This document shows positions 51,978 through 62,178 of a stretch of 64,000 nucleotides of DNA, in pieces; the stretch's first letter is position 1; every line of letters starts with the position of its first letter. Under the pieces are notes generated by a model, which saw only the letters and a list, made by a program, of their open reading frames with translations, made no database searches and was not told the DNA's origin. Source of the DNA: SHVO01 sp050250575 (GTDB taxonomy: Bacteria > Pseudomonadota > Alphaproteobacteria > Rhodospirillales > Rhodospirillaceae); the NCBI GenBank assembly GCA_050250575.1, contig JBFWOJ010000001.1, positions 310,001-374,000 of the forward strand, given 5' to 3'. The position numbers were made by a program, and so were the translations under genes.

Positions 51978-54743
51978 ATGACCACGACCGCCGTTACAGC
52001 CGTATTGCCGCGCCGCATCCTGCTTCCGGATGTGCCTGTGGTCGCGGCCGAATGGACAAGCGCGGCGGTGCTCGAAACCAGCGGCGAGATTTCGCTCAAG
52101 CGCGCGGCGATGGCCGGGCAGTTGACCGCGGGCGCGCGGCCAATCCTGTGCCACGGGCCGGCCACGGCGGCGCGCCTGAAGACCGATCGGTTTCCGGCGC
52201 ACGATGCGCTCGAGCTTTTTGCCTTCGTGCGCCCGGCCACGTTCTGCCTGCCGACGATCGCCGGACTTGCCGCGTCGCTGAATCTTCCCGCGCCCCGTAC
52301 GCTCGAGGATAAACCCGCAACGCTCCTGCGCGCCGTGAAAGCCTTGCTCGAAGAACTCACCCGTCTTGGGGATCTCGAAGCCAAGACCCTCGCCGCGGTG
52401 GCCGGCGCCATGGCGCGCGGGGGTTGGGCTTGGGGCCCGAGCGTGCTGGCCGCCCTCGGCGGCGATCCCAATGCAGCGCGCGGATTCGGGCCGGCGGCAG
52501 GTCTGCGCGTGTGGATCGATCTGCCCGCCTGGGAAGAGCGCGCCCCGCCGGCCCCGCCCGGCAGCAAGCCCGTCCCGCCCGCCGAGGCCGAAGCCAGGCT
52601 CGAACGGCTTCTCGGCGCCGGCGCGGAAGCGCGGCCCACGCAGCGCGATTACACACGCCTCGTCACTGAAGCCTTCCAACCGCGCGGGGCGTCGAACCAA
52701 CCTCTCCTGGTGCTGGCCGAAGCCGGCACCGGCACGGGCAAGACGCTTGGCTACGTGGCGCCGGCGAGCCTCTGGGCCGAGCAAAATGAAGGCGCGGTGT
52801 GGGTATCGACCTTCACGCGCAATCTGCAGCGCCAACTGGACCAGGAGCTCGACCGCCTTCATCCCGACGCCGACGAAAAGAAGCGCCGCGTCGTGATCCG
52901 CAAGGGCCGCGAAAATTATATCTGCCTTCTCAGCTACGAAGAGGCGCTGAACCGGCTCGGCGCACAGCCCTATGACGCGGTCGCCCTGGGCCTCGTCGCG
53001 CGCTGGACGGCGGCAACGCGCGGCGGCGATATGGTCGGCGGTGATTTGCCCGGTTGGCTGCCCGAGATCCTAGGCCGCGACAAAGTCATAGGCCTTGCCG
53101 ATCGGCGCGGCGAATGCATCTACGCCGCGTGCAATCATTATCAGAAATGCTTCGTCGAACGCACGGTACGCCGCGCGCGCTACGCCGACATCGTCGTCGC
53201 CAATCACGCGCTGGTGATGGCCCAGGCCGCTCTTGGCGGCATCGACGATGCGTTGCGCCCGACGCGTTATGTCTTCGACGAAGGTCATCACATCTTCGAA
53301 GCGGCGGACTCCGCCTTCTCCGCGCATTTCACCGGGCTCGAAGCCGCCGACCTGCGGCGCTGGCTCCTGGGCGCGGAGGGCAACGCCAGACGCAGCCGCG
53401 CACGCGGGCTCAAGCGCCGCTGCGAGGACCTGATCGCCTGCGGCAGCGGCGACGAATTCGGCCTGGCCAATACCGTCGAGGACGCGCTGGATGCGGCGCG
53501 GGCGCTGCCGAGCCAGGGTTGGCGCAACCGTGTGAAGGACGGCGCGCCGCAGGGGCCTTCGGAGAAGTTTCTCAGCCTCGTCCGCCGCCAGGTCCTGGCG
53601 CGGGGCGATACCTCCTCGCCTTACTCGCTGGAAGCGGAAACGATGCCACTCATTGAAGGCCTGGGCGAAGCCGCCGACGCCCTGGATCTCGCGCTCGCGC
53701 GTCTGGAAGCGCCCTTGCGGAAATTGATTTCCGGCTTCACCGCGAAGCTCAACAAAGACGCAGGGATCCTCGAGACCTCCCTGCGCCAACGGCTGGAAGC
53801 GGTGATCCGCACCCTCGAGCACCGCGGCGCCATGCAGGTCACCGCCTGGCGCGGGATGGTGAAGGCGCTGAGGGAGAAGACGCCCCAGGAGTTCGTCGAC
53901 TGGTTCCACCTCGAGCGTATCGACGGGCATGATATCGATGTCGGCCTCAATCGACATTGGGTAGATCCGACCCTGCCCTTCGCCCGCGCGCTTGCCGACC
54001 ATGCGCACGGCATCGTCGTCACCTCGGCCACCATGCTGACCGGCGAGGCCGATGACGCGGAACAGTGGACTCATGCCGAGCAGCGGGTCGGCGCCTGGCA
54101 CCTGTCCGCTCCGGTGGCGCGGGCGTCGCTGCCCTCACCGTTCAATTACATCGACAATACCCGTGTCATCGTCGTCACCGACGTGCGCAAAGATGACATG
54201 AAACAGGTCGCCTCCGCTTACCGCGAGCTGTTCCTCGCCGCCCGCGGCGGCGGGCTCGGGCTTTTCACCGCGATCTCACGCCTCAAGGACGTTCACAGCC
54301 ACATTTCCGCGCCGCTCGACGAGGCCGGCATCCCCCTCTACGCGCAGCATGTCGATGCGATGGACACCTCGACCCTGGTGGACATTTTCCGCGCCGAGGA
54401 AGACGCCTGCCTTCTCGGCACCGATGCGGTGCGCGAGGGCGTCGACGTGCCCGGCCGCTCCTTGCGCCTGGTCGTGTTCGACCGCGTGCCGTGGCCGCGC
54501 CCGGACATTCTTCACAAGGCGCGCCGCGCCGCCTACGGCAGGAAGGGTTATGACGACGCCATCACGAGATTGCGGCTCAAGCAGGCCTTCGGCCGCCTCA
54601 TCCGGCGCGAAACCGACCGCGGCGTTTTTGTCCTGCTGGACCCGATGATGCCCTCGCGGCTTTGCACCGCCTTTCCGCCGGGAGTCGAGGTTGCACGCGT
54701 CGGCCTTGTCGAGGCCGTGACGATGGTGCGGGCGTTCCTCTAG
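51978..54743 (+). CDS. XPD/DinG-type Fe-S ATP-dependent DNA helicase
   Basis: A 921-residue superfamily 2 helicase. Residues 1-215 form an unassigned domain that faintly recalls the 3'-5' exonuclease part of Gram-positive DinG (DALELFAFVRPATFCLPTIA) but lacks visible catalytic acids. Walker A AEAGTGTGKT is at 248-256, the DEAH box is DEGH (VFDEGHHIFE), and Cys in YICLLS, GECIYAAC and YQKC can hold a 4Fe-4S cluster. The C-terminal motor has TDAVREGVDVPG and KQAFGRLIRRETDRG. It is likely a DNA-repair or recombination helicase. ATG 51978 is used; 54740-54743 overlaps the next gene's stop. Confidence 0.88.
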   Translation: MTTTAVTAVLPRRILLPDVPVVAAEWTSAAVLETSGEISLKRAAMAGQLTAGARPILCHGPATAARLKTDRFPAHDALELFAFVRPATFCLPTIAGLAASLNLPAPRTLEDKPATLLRAVKALLEELTRLGDLEAKTLAAVAGAMARGGWAWGPSVLAALGGDPNAARGFGPAAGLRVWIDLPAWEERAPPAPPGSKPVPPAEAEARLERLLGAGAEARPTQRDYTRLVTEAFQPRGASNQPLLVLAEAGTGTGKTLGYVAPASLWAEQNEGAVWVSTFTRNLQRQLDQELDRLHPDADEKKRRVVIRKGRENYICLLSYEEALNRLGAQPYDAVALGLVARWTAATRGGDMVGGDLPGWLPEILGRDKVIGLADRRGECIYAACNHYQKCFVERTVRRARYADIVVANHALVMAQAALGGIDDALRPTRYVFDEGHHIFEAADSAFSAHFTGLEAADLRRWLLGAEGNARRSRARGLKRRCEDLIACGSGDEFGLANTVEDALDAARALPSQGWRNRVKDGAPQGPSEKFLSLVRRQVLARGDTSSPYSLEAETMPLIEGLGEAADALDLALARLEAPLRKLISGFTAKLNKDAGILETSLRQRLEAVIRTLEHRGAMQVTAWRGMVKALREKTPQEFVDWFHLERIDGHDIDVGLNRHWVDPTLPFARALADHAHGIVVTSATMLTGEADDAEQWTHAEQRVGAWHLSAPVARASLPSPFNYIDNTRVIVVTDVRKDDMKQVASAYRELFLAARGGGLGLFTAISRLKDVHSHISAPLDEAGIPLYAQHVDAMDTSTLVDIFRAEEDACLLGTDAVREGVDVPGRSLRLVVFDRVPWPRPDILHKARRAAYGRKGYDDAITRLRLKQAFGRLIRRETDRGVFVLLDPMMPSRLCTAFPPGVEVARVGLVEAVTMVRAFL

Positions 54744-54967
54744 ACGGTTTGAGCCGAGATCAGCAGACGGCGGTCCGACGGCACGTCATTGCAGTGAAGG
54801 CAGAGCACTTCGGGCTCGCTTTGGCTTCGGCTGACCGCCGTGAATCCGCGGGTGATGGCGATCAGACGGCGGGGCCCGGAGCGGCCGCCCTCCGGATGCG
54901 CCCAATGGGCGAGCCCGGGTTGTCCGCAAGTGGAACACTTCAGCCGTACGGTGTGGACCGAGTCCAT
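54740..54967 (-). CDS. small zinc-ribbon protein
   Basis: A 75-residue protein with two CxxC pairs (LKCSTCGQPG; LCLHCNDVP) about 45 residues apart, the pattern of a zinc ribbon, with a basic Arg-rich stretch between. ATG 54967 follows AGAGGGG. It shares CTAG with the helicase stop on the other strand. Function unknown; it may bind nucleic acid or a protein. Confidence 0.65.
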   Translation of the reverse strand: MDSVHTVRLKCSTCGQPGLAHWAHPEGGRSGPRRLIAITRGFTAVSRSQSEPEVLCLHCNDVPSDRRLLISAQTV

Positions 54968-55174
54968 TATCGCCCCTCTTGCAAACCGGAGGAGCGCTCT
55001 TAGGGCGCGGATCCCAGGCATCGATGGCTTCCTGAACCCTTGACCGCCGGAATTCTCGCGCCGGACATTAACCCTATTTATTGTAAATTCAAAAGTGTTT
55101 TCAATAAGTTAGAGCAGCAACGTGAGCTACCGGAACAAAACACTCTTTTTGCGCGTTTTAGAAGAGTAACTTCA

Positions 55175-55193
55175 CTTACTCAATTTGAGTAAG
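55175..55193. promoter_or_regulatory. palindrome CTTACTCAATTTGAGTAAG, probable operator
   Basis: A perfect 9-bp inverted repeat about a central T, with a further GAGTAA half-site at 55164-55169. It lies 39 bp before the ATG of the ribbon-helix-helix gene, in an AT-rich stretch unlike the rest of the window. Ribbon-helix-helix proteins often bind such repeats, so autoregulation is a fair inference. Confidence 0.6.
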
Positions 55194-55232
55194 AAAATGA
55201 CGCGCTGTGACTGATCGGAGGTACAAGCGTTC

Positions 55233-55499
55233 ATGCCTAGGAAGAACGGGGGATTGAAAGCCGGCGCCGACAAGTCCGTCCTCCAAAAGCGCCTGTCCCG
55301 CCTGCAAGTGATGTTGTCGGCCGACGAGCTGGTGGCGCTTGATAATTTCCGCTTCGAAAAACGCATGCCGAGCCGCGCATCGGCCATTCGTGAAATTCTT
55401 CGCCGCGGCCTCAGCGCCGACGGCTTCGATACCGCCGTCAAAGGCTCCCACTCGAAATCCTTCGGCGTTCTGCGCGACGGATCCCACGACCAGGACTGA
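55233..55499 (+). CDS. ribbon-helix-helix domain protein
   Basis: An 88-residue protein: a basic N-terminus (MPRKNGGLKAGADKS), then SRLQVMLSADELVALDNFRF and SRASAIREILRRGLSADGF, the beta-strand plus two helices of an RHH/CopG DNA-binding domain. It stands alone, with no toxin gene adjacent. The upstream AT-rich region with a palindrome suggests it controls its own gene. Confidence 0.8.
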   Translation: MPRKNGGLKAGADKSVLQKRLSRLQVMLSADELVALDNFRFEKRMPSRASAIREILRRGLSADGFDTAVKGSHSKSFGVLRDGSHDQD

Positions 55500-55504
55500 T
55501 TCCG

Positions 55505-56419
55505 CTATGCGGGTTTGCGTGTCTCGCGCAGCCTGACCAGCGCGTGCATCGCCGCGTTCAGCGGCGTCGGAATGCCGTAACGCTTGCCCTGCGCGGCGAT
55601 ATAGCCGTTGAGCGAATCGATTTCCGTGAGTTTGCCCTTGGCGAGATCCTGATAGGTCGACGATAGCGTCGTGGGCATCGACGGACCGAGCTTCAGCACG
55701 CGGTCCTTGATATCAGCCGGATCAAGGATGATCCCCTTGGCTTTGGCGACCGCTATGCACTCGTCGGCCAGGATCATCATGTTCTGAACCGCTCCGGGGT
55801 CGGCGACCAGCGTTCCATAGGAGCAGGCCGTCAGCGCGCACTGGGCATTGTAGGTGCAGTTCATCACCAGCTTGGTCCACATCTGCTGCGCGAGCGCGGC
55901 GCTGATGGTGCAGGGCATTCCCGCGGCCGTGAACATCTCGGCGATGCGCTTCAGGAGCTCTTCAGGGAAATCGCCGCCGATGACGAGTTCGCCGCGGCCG
56001 GTGTGCTTGAGCACGCCCGGCGCGGGCACGGCCGCCGCGACGTAGACCGCCGCCGAGATCACCTCAAAGCCGAGTTCTTCCTCGATGCGCTCGGCGTTGT
56101 CGACGCCGTTCTGCATGCTGATCATCGGCACGCCGTCGCGCATGAATGCCTTGGCTTCACGCGCAGCGGTCACGGTATCGAGGGTCTTCACGCAGAGAAG
56201 AACAAGGTCGGCGTCTTTCACCACACTCATGTCGGTGGTGGCTTTGACCCGCACGGTTTCCTTGAAGGTCGTCGTGTCGAGAAGAAGGCCGTTCCGGTTG
56301 ATGGCATCGACCCCGGCTTGGCGGCCGACGAGGGTCACCGGTACGCCGTGCCGCGCGAGCAAGCCGCCGTAGTAACAGCCGACCGCACCGGCGCCGACGG
56401 CAACAACGTTCTTGAACAT
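55505..56419 (-). CDS. panE: 2-dehydropantoate 2-reductase
   Basis: A 304-residue NADPH enzyme forming pantoate in CoA biosynthesis. GAGAVGCYYGGLLARHG is the Rossmann motif at residues 8-25, MQNGVDNAE follows, the catalytic Lys is in MWTKLVMNCTYN and the substrate Glu in LTEIDSLNGYI. It ends 6 bp after the RHH gene stop and begins right at the stop of the unknown gene 56420-56959. Confidence 0.93.
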   Translation of the reverse strand: MFKNVVAVGAGAVGCYYGGLLARHGVPVTLVGRQAGVDAINRNGLLLDTTTFKETVRVKATTDMSVVKDADLVLLCVKTLDTVTAAREAKAFMRDGVPMISMQNGVDNAERIEEELGFEVISAAVYVAAAVPAPGVLKHTGRGELVIGGDFPEELLKRIAEMFTAAGMPCTISAALAQQMWTKLVMNCTYNAQCALTACSYGTLVADPGAVQNMMILADECIAVAKAKGIILDPADIKDRVLKLGPSMPTTLSSTYQDLAKGKLTEIDSLNGYIAAQGKRYGIPTPLNAAMHALVRLRETRKPA

Positions 56420-56959
56420 CTATTCTCCCCCTGTGGCAGCGAAGCGGATGGTGACGGGACTGACCCCGACCGGCGCCAGTGTGCGCGTGAGGCGCGCGTG
56501 AATGGAGTGACGCTCGACGCACGTCCCTTTGGAGCCGAGCGGCAGGCGCAGGTTCGCAAGGCCCTCGCGCGGGATACGGACGGCGGTGACGGGGCGCGCC
56601 TTACCCCAATTGACCTCGCGCTCGACATCGACGAAGAGCAGCGTCCAGAATTCCGGGCGGCGCATCCAGTGCAGCTCGGCCTTGCCGAGATATTCAAACC
56701 CGAGGATCTCGTCGATTTCCTTGGGCGTCAGGCCGTCGGTCAACGCGCACACCTTCTCCCACGGCCAGTCGGTCAGCGGACCGAAGTCCAAGGTGTCGGT
56801 GCCTGCCATCAGCGCGTAACGCAGATTGCGCTGGAACGTCAGTTCCTTCTTCGATTCCGGACCGCCGGTACGCGTGTAGAGGAAATAGATGGTCGCGGGC
56901 GCGGCCGTGAAGATCGCCAGCAAGCCGATGACTTTAAGGAAGGATCGCGACGGCGCCAT
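56420..56959 (-). CDS. hypothetical membrane-anchored protein
   Basis: A 179-residue protein with one N-terminal helix (FLKVIGLLAIFTAAPATIYFLY) and a soluble part with TFQRNLRYALMAGTDTLDFG and WTLLFVDVEREVNWGK. The family is unknown to me. It abuts panE directly, so the two are probably co-transcribed. Confidence 0.65.
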   Translation of the reverse strand: MAPSRSFLKVIGLLAIFTAAPATIYFLYTRTGGPESKKELTFQRNLRYALMAGTDTLDFGPLTDWPWEKVCALTDGLTPKEIDEILGFEYLGKAELHWMRRPEFWTLLFVDVEREVNWGKARPVTAVRIPREGLANLRLPLGSKGTCVERHSIHARLTRTLAPVGVSPVTIRFAATGGE

Positions 56960-57042
56960 GGGGCGGTGAGCAAACTATCGAAGGGCATAGCCGGGCAAAC
57001 TCTGTATCATGGCCCGAAGCGGAGGGCGAGGATCGAAGGCTC

Positions 57043-57696
57043 ATGGCCGATACGCGCAAAAGGCAGGACGACCCCCGCGATCCGGCTAGGCGCCCGCCCC
57101 TTCCGCACGGCGTCGAAGCCACGCCGCTCCAGGGGCCGGAGCACTATCGCATCGAACACGGCCTTCGCGTGATCGATGTGCAGGTTCCGCAAATCGGCCA
57201 TCTCTTCAACCGGCTCGATCCTTCGCCGCCTGCAACCAAGGATCTGGATTCACAGCTCGATCGCTACATCCGCGACGCGGTCGACGAAATCGGCGGCCCG
57301 GAAAAGGCCAAGATCGTCTTCCATCTGCCCGCGGAACAGCTGAAGCACGTCCATGACACCGGATTGACCGATGCCGTACACAATTATTTCGCCTACCGCT
57401 GCTGGGCCGAGACCGTGCGCCTGAAGCAGATGCGCCGGCGTGGCTACATCTCTTTTCTGATCGCACTCGCGTTTCTCATGGGCTGCCTGTTTGTGCGCAG
57501 CCTCCTGGAAGACGTCCCAGGCGCTGCGGCGGACATCGCCGCCGAGGGACTTCTCATCGCCGGCTGGGTGGCGATGTGGCGGCCGCTGGAGTTGTTCCTT
57601 TACGACTGGTGGCCGGTGTGGCGCGAGGCGCGCCTCTACAGGGAACTCCAGAAGGTCACGGTCGACTGGCGCGCCGCGCCCGCCGGAACGCTCTGA
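57043..57696 (+). CDS. hypothetical protein with two C-terminal membrane helices
   Basis: A 217-residue protein: a Pro/Arg-rich start, a soluble part (YIRDAVDEIGGPEKAKIVFH with LPAEQLKHVHDTGLTDAVHN), then helices near 140-160 and 170-185 (GYISFLIALAFLMGCLFV; AAEGLLIAGWVAMW). It resembles no family I can name, though the layout is seen in uncharacterised bacterial membrane proteins. It lies convergent with groEL, a terminator between them. Confidence 0.65.
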   Translation: MADTRKRQDDPRDPARRPPLPHGVEATPLQGPEHYRIEHGLRVIDVQVPQIGHLFNRLDPSPPATKDLDSQLDRYIRDAVDEIGGPEKAKIVFHLPAEQLKHVHDTGLTDAVHNYFAYRCWAETVRLKQMRRRGYISFLIALAFLMGCLFVRSLLEDVPGAAADIAAEGLLIAGWVAMWRPLELFLYDWWPVWREARLYRELQKVTVDWRAAPAGTL

Positions 57697-57702
57697 AAAG
57701 AA

Positions 57703-57731
57703 AAGGGCCATACCTTGGCGGCATGGCCCTT
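57703..57731. terminator. bidirectional terminator after groEL and the unknown membrane gene
   Basis: AAGGGCCAT / ATGGCCCTT, a perfect 9-bp stem with an 11-nt loop, between the two converging genes. On the minus strand it is followed by TTTCTTTTC, so it ends the groESL mRNA. Confidence 0.85.
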
Positions 57732-57760
57732 CACTTGTGCAAGGCTGCGGGAGACCGGAC

Positions 57761-59401
<1,641 letters not shown>

Positions 59402-59437
59402 GTGAATGTCCCTTTCTTACGTTTATTGGACGGGTGG

Positions 59438-59725
59438 CTAGTCGATGATTCCCATGATGTCGGACTCCTTCATGATCAACAGCTCCTTGCCGTCGATCTT
59501 CACTTCGGTGCCCGACCACTTGCCGAACAGGATGCGGTCGCCCTTCTTCACGTCGAGGGGAACCAGCTTGCCCGACTCGTCGCGGTTGCCCGATCCGACG
59601 GAGATCACTTTGCCTTCCATCGGCTTTTCCTGGGCGGTGTCTGGAATGATGATTCCGCCCTTGGTTTTGGTGTCGGATTCGACGCGCTCGACCAGAACCC
59701 GGTCATGCAATGGCCGAAATTTCAT
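59438..59725 (-). CDS. groS: co-chaperonin GroES
   Basis: A 95-residue heptameric lid of GroEL. FRPLHDRVLVERVESDTKTKGGI (in parts), the mobile loop around GGIIIPDTAQEKPMEG and KVISVGSGNRDESG are characteristic. It is first in the operon, with a CIRCE operator 59-85 bp upstream. Confidence 0.99.
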   Translation of the reverse strand: MKFRPLHDRVLVERVESDTKTKGGIIIPDTAQEKPMEGKVISVGSGNRDESGKLVPLDVKKGDRILFGKWSGTEVKIDGKELLIMKESDIMGIID

Positions 59726-59783
59726 TCAACCCTCCATTTATCCTATTGATAGTTAAAGCCTTTTCCCCCGGTCAGCGCATCTG

Positions 59784-59810
59784 TTAGCACTCACGCCCGG
59801 CGAGTGCCAG
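59784..59810 (-). promoter_or_regulatory. CIRCE element (HrcA operator)
   Basis: TTAGCACTC, 9 nt, GAGTGCCAG. The left arm matches CIRCE (TTAGCACTC-N9-GAGTGCTAA) exactly and the right arm in 7 of 9 positions, with the required spacing. It controls groESL by heat-shock repressor HrcA, which is not encoded in this window. Confidence 0.92.
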
Positions 59811-59891
59811 CTAGGTAGCTAGCCGCGTTCGACGCGTCAAGAGGAGCGGGCGTTAAATAAGGCGGAAATTTGACGGCGCCACAGCCGGGGG

Positions 59892-60206
59892 TTAGACCCG
59901 GTCCGGTCCCATGAGCGGATGGGCGCCTTTGTCGCGATAGATGAAATAGAGGTTGCGGCTATAAATCAGCACCCCGCCGAGCTGGGCGATGATGAACACC
60001 GGCTCCTGAATATAAAAAGCGTAGATCAGGGTGAGGATCCCGCCCAGCAGCGATAGGTGCCAGAAGGCAAGCGGGATCACGCTGCGCTTGAGACGCTCGC
60101 TGGCGAACCACTGCACAAAGAAGCGCGAGCCGAAGGTGACCTGCCCCACGAGGCCGACGGCCTTCATGACGTTCATCGTCGCGAACCAGGCCAGGAACCA
60201 GCTCAT
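59892..60206 (-). CDS. small lipid-A-disaccharide synthase N-terminal-like membrane protein
   Basis: A 104-residue protein with about three helices (VMKAVGLVGQVTFGSRFFVQ; LAFWHLSLLGGILTLIYAFY; PVFIIAQLGGVLIYSRNLYF), matching the LABN domain found at the N-terminus of some LpxB proteins. ATG 60206 has AGAGG upstream; a TTG at 60212 is the alternative. It lies 10 bp after the glycosyltransferase gene. Such pairs often accompany lipid-linked sugar modification of the envelope; the ArnT-type transferase is not seen here. Confidence 0.85.
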   Translation of the reverse strand: MSWFLAWFATMNVMKAVGLVGQVTFGSRFFVQWFASERLKRSVIPLAFWHLSLLGGILTLIYAFYIQEPVFIIAQLGGVLIYSRNLYFIYRDKGAHPLMGPDRV

Positions 60207-60216
60207 CTTCAACCTC

Positions 60217-60954
60217 TTATGATTTGAGAGTGGGGCGGGTATTGCGGCGCATCAGCCACAATACGCCAAGCATATCGACGACGCCGATCAGGCCCCGCCG
60301 CCAGATCGTGTACTTCGAAGCGCCGCGCGTCCGCATGCGGTGGGCAACGGGAACGGAGCACACCCGACCGCCCGCGCGCAGCACCAGCGCCGGCATGAAA
60401 CGATGAAGCGCATCGAAGCGCGGCAGCGCGAGGAAGAGATCGCGCGGCAGCAATTTGATGCCGCAGCCGGAATCCGGAGTTGCATCACCGAGCACGGCGC
60501 CGCGAATGCCGTTGGCGATGCGCGAGGCGACGAGACGCGCGGCATTATCGCGCCGGCTTCCGCGCCGGCCGATGAACAGCGTGCGCGCCGCATCGGCACC
60601 TGCGTTGTCACGCTTGGTGAGCAGACGGGGCAGGTCGGCCGGATCGTTCTGCCCGTCGCCGTCGAGGGTCGCGATCCAGGTGCCGCGCGCCGCCTGAACA
60701 CCGTTGATCGTCGCCTGGCTCTGTCCGCACGACTTTGCGTGGGTCAGCACACGCACGCGAGGATCGTTCAGCGCGGCAAGCTCGGCCGGGGTCGTGTCGG
60801 TGGAGCCGTCGTCGACGAAAATGATTTCGTATGAAGGTAAAGCCTTCAAGGCCGCATGTATCTCAGCCACCAGCTGCGTCACATTGCCCGCCTCGTCGCG
60901 AACGGGAATGACGACCGAAAGCTCCAAGAAGGAAGAAGGTGAAGGCGCGTTCAT
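60217..60954 (-). CDS. family 2 glycosyltransferase
   Basis: A 245-residue GT2 enzyme (LSVVIPVRDEAGNVTQLVAE start; IIFVDDGSTDTTPAELAAL; ATLDGDGQNDPADLPRLL). Its layout resembles polyprenyl-phosphate mannose or undecaprenyl-phosphate sugar synthases (DPM1/ArnC-like), but without the two C-terminal membrane helices; HRMRTRGASKYTIWRRG is the family's second signature. With the downstream LABN protein it probably serves lipid-linked sugar transfer to lipid A or glycans. Confidence 0.85.
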   Translation of the reverse strand: MNAPSPSSFLELSVVIPVRDEAGNVTQLVAEIHAALKALPSYEIIFVDDGSTDTTPAELAALNDPRVRVLTHAKSCGQSQATINGVQAARGTWIATLDGDGQNDPADLPRLLTKRDNAGADAARTLFIGRRGSRRDNAARLVASRIANGIRGAVLGDATPDSGCGIKLLPRDLFLALPRFDALHRFMPALVLRAGGRVCSVPVAHRMRTRGASKYTIWRRGLIGVVDMLGVLWLMRRNTRPTLKS

Positions 60955-61079
60955 CGAGGGCCGAAGGTGGTGATGCCGCCGTCATACACGCGTGCACGGC
61001 GCCGAACAAAAGGTTTGTATTGGCATTATTTAGGGCCCGTGCGCTTGTTCCCGCAGAAGGCATGGCCTAATCCTAGCCC

Positions 61080-62174
61080 ATGCCTGCCCAGCGCCAGCCG
61101 TCCGCCCCGCCCTCTTCGCGTGCCATTGCTTGGTGGCTGGTCGTTTGCGCGGCCATGATCTTTATCATGGTGGTCATTGGCGGGGCGACCCGGCTGACGG
61201 AGTCCGGACTTTCGATGGTCGAGTGGAAACCGCTCACCATGGTCCCGCCGCTGAGCGAGGCGCAGTGGCAGGACGAATTCGCCGCCTACCGCTCCTCGCC
61301 CGAGTACAGGCTGAAGAACGCCGGCATGTCGCTCGCGGCGTTCAAGAAAATCTATTGGTTCGAGTTCACGCATCGGCTCTGGGGCCGGCTGATCGGTTTC
61401 GTCTTCGCCGTGCCGCTTCTCTATTTCATCTGGCGGCGCGCCGTGGACCGGCCGCTTCTTTTCAAACTCGCCGGCCTGTTCATCCTCGGTGGACTCCAAG
61501 GGGCGCTGGGCTGGTTCATGGTGGCGAGCGGTCTCGTCGACCGCCCCGACGTGAGTCAGTACCGCCTCGCGGCTCATCTCACGCTCGCCTTTGCGGTCTA
61601 TGGCTTGATTGTTTGGCTCGCGCTCGAGCTGTTCGAGCAAGGGCGTGAGCGGCCGCCCTCGACGCTCGCGCCGGCTCTGCAGCGTGCTGCGCGGTTCTTG
61701 CCATTCTTCGCGCTCGTGGTGGTCGGCGCCGGCGCCTTCGTTGCGGGGATTAATGCCGGCCTTATCTATAATACATTCCCGCTGATGGACGGGCGGGTGA
61801 TCCCGGAAGGGCTCTATTCGATGCGACCCTGGTACATGAGCGCCTTCGAAGACGCGACGACGGTGCAATTCAATCATCGCGTGCTCGCCCTCAGTCTGTT
61901 CGCCCTGATCGCCGTCGTGTGGGCGCGCGCGGGGCGTGTGGTTACGGGCCGTACGCGTGCCGTCCTGAACGCGATGATGATCATGGCTTTGGTGCAGGCC
62001 GGGCTTGGTATTTCGACACTCGTCCTCCAAGTACCGCTTGGCCTTGCGCTTGCGCACCAGGCGGGCGCGCTCGCGCTCTTTACCTTCACCGTGTGGTTCG
62101 CCCACACCCAGCGCGCCGCGAGCCCCGCACCGGCGGGCGCGCATCCACCTTTCCACGCTGAACCGGCGGAGTAG
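61080..62174 (+). CDS. ctaA: heme A synthase (COX15/CtaA)
   Basis: A 364-residue inner-membrane enzyme that converts heme O to heme A for cytochrome aa3 oxidase. About eight helices form two repeats. VVIGGATRLTESGLSMVEWKP (in parts) and EFTHRLWGRLIG carry the heme/substrate histidines, repeated as VQFNHRVLALSLF. The alphaproteobacterial COX15 class is indicated by length and the FEFTHRLWGR motif. It is the first gene of a pair with tldD, 4 bp apart. Confidence 0.95.
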   Translation: MPAQRQPSAPPSSRAIAWWLVVCAAMIFIMVVIGGATRLTESGLSMVEWKPLTMVPPLSEAQWQDEFAAYRSSPEYRLKNAGMSLAAFKKIYWFEFTHRLWGRLIGFVFAVPLLYFIWRRAVDRPLLFKLAGLFILGGLQGALGWFMVASGLVDRPDVSQYRLAAHLTLAFAVYGLIVWLALELFEQGRERPPSTLAPALQRAARFLPFFALVVVGAGAFVAGINAGLIYNTFPLMDGRVIPEGLYSMRPWYMSAFEDATTVQFNHRVLALSLFALIAVVWARAGRVVTGRTRAVLNAMMIMALVQAGLGISTLVLQVPLGLALAHQAGALALFTFTVWFAHTQRAASPAPAGAHPPFHAEPAE

Positions 62175-62178
62175 ACCC

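Noticed and set aside
55233..55499. Ribbon-helix-helix gene as an antitoxin
   Set aside because: No toxin-sized partner lies directly beside it; panE and the zinc-ribbon gene are unrelated.
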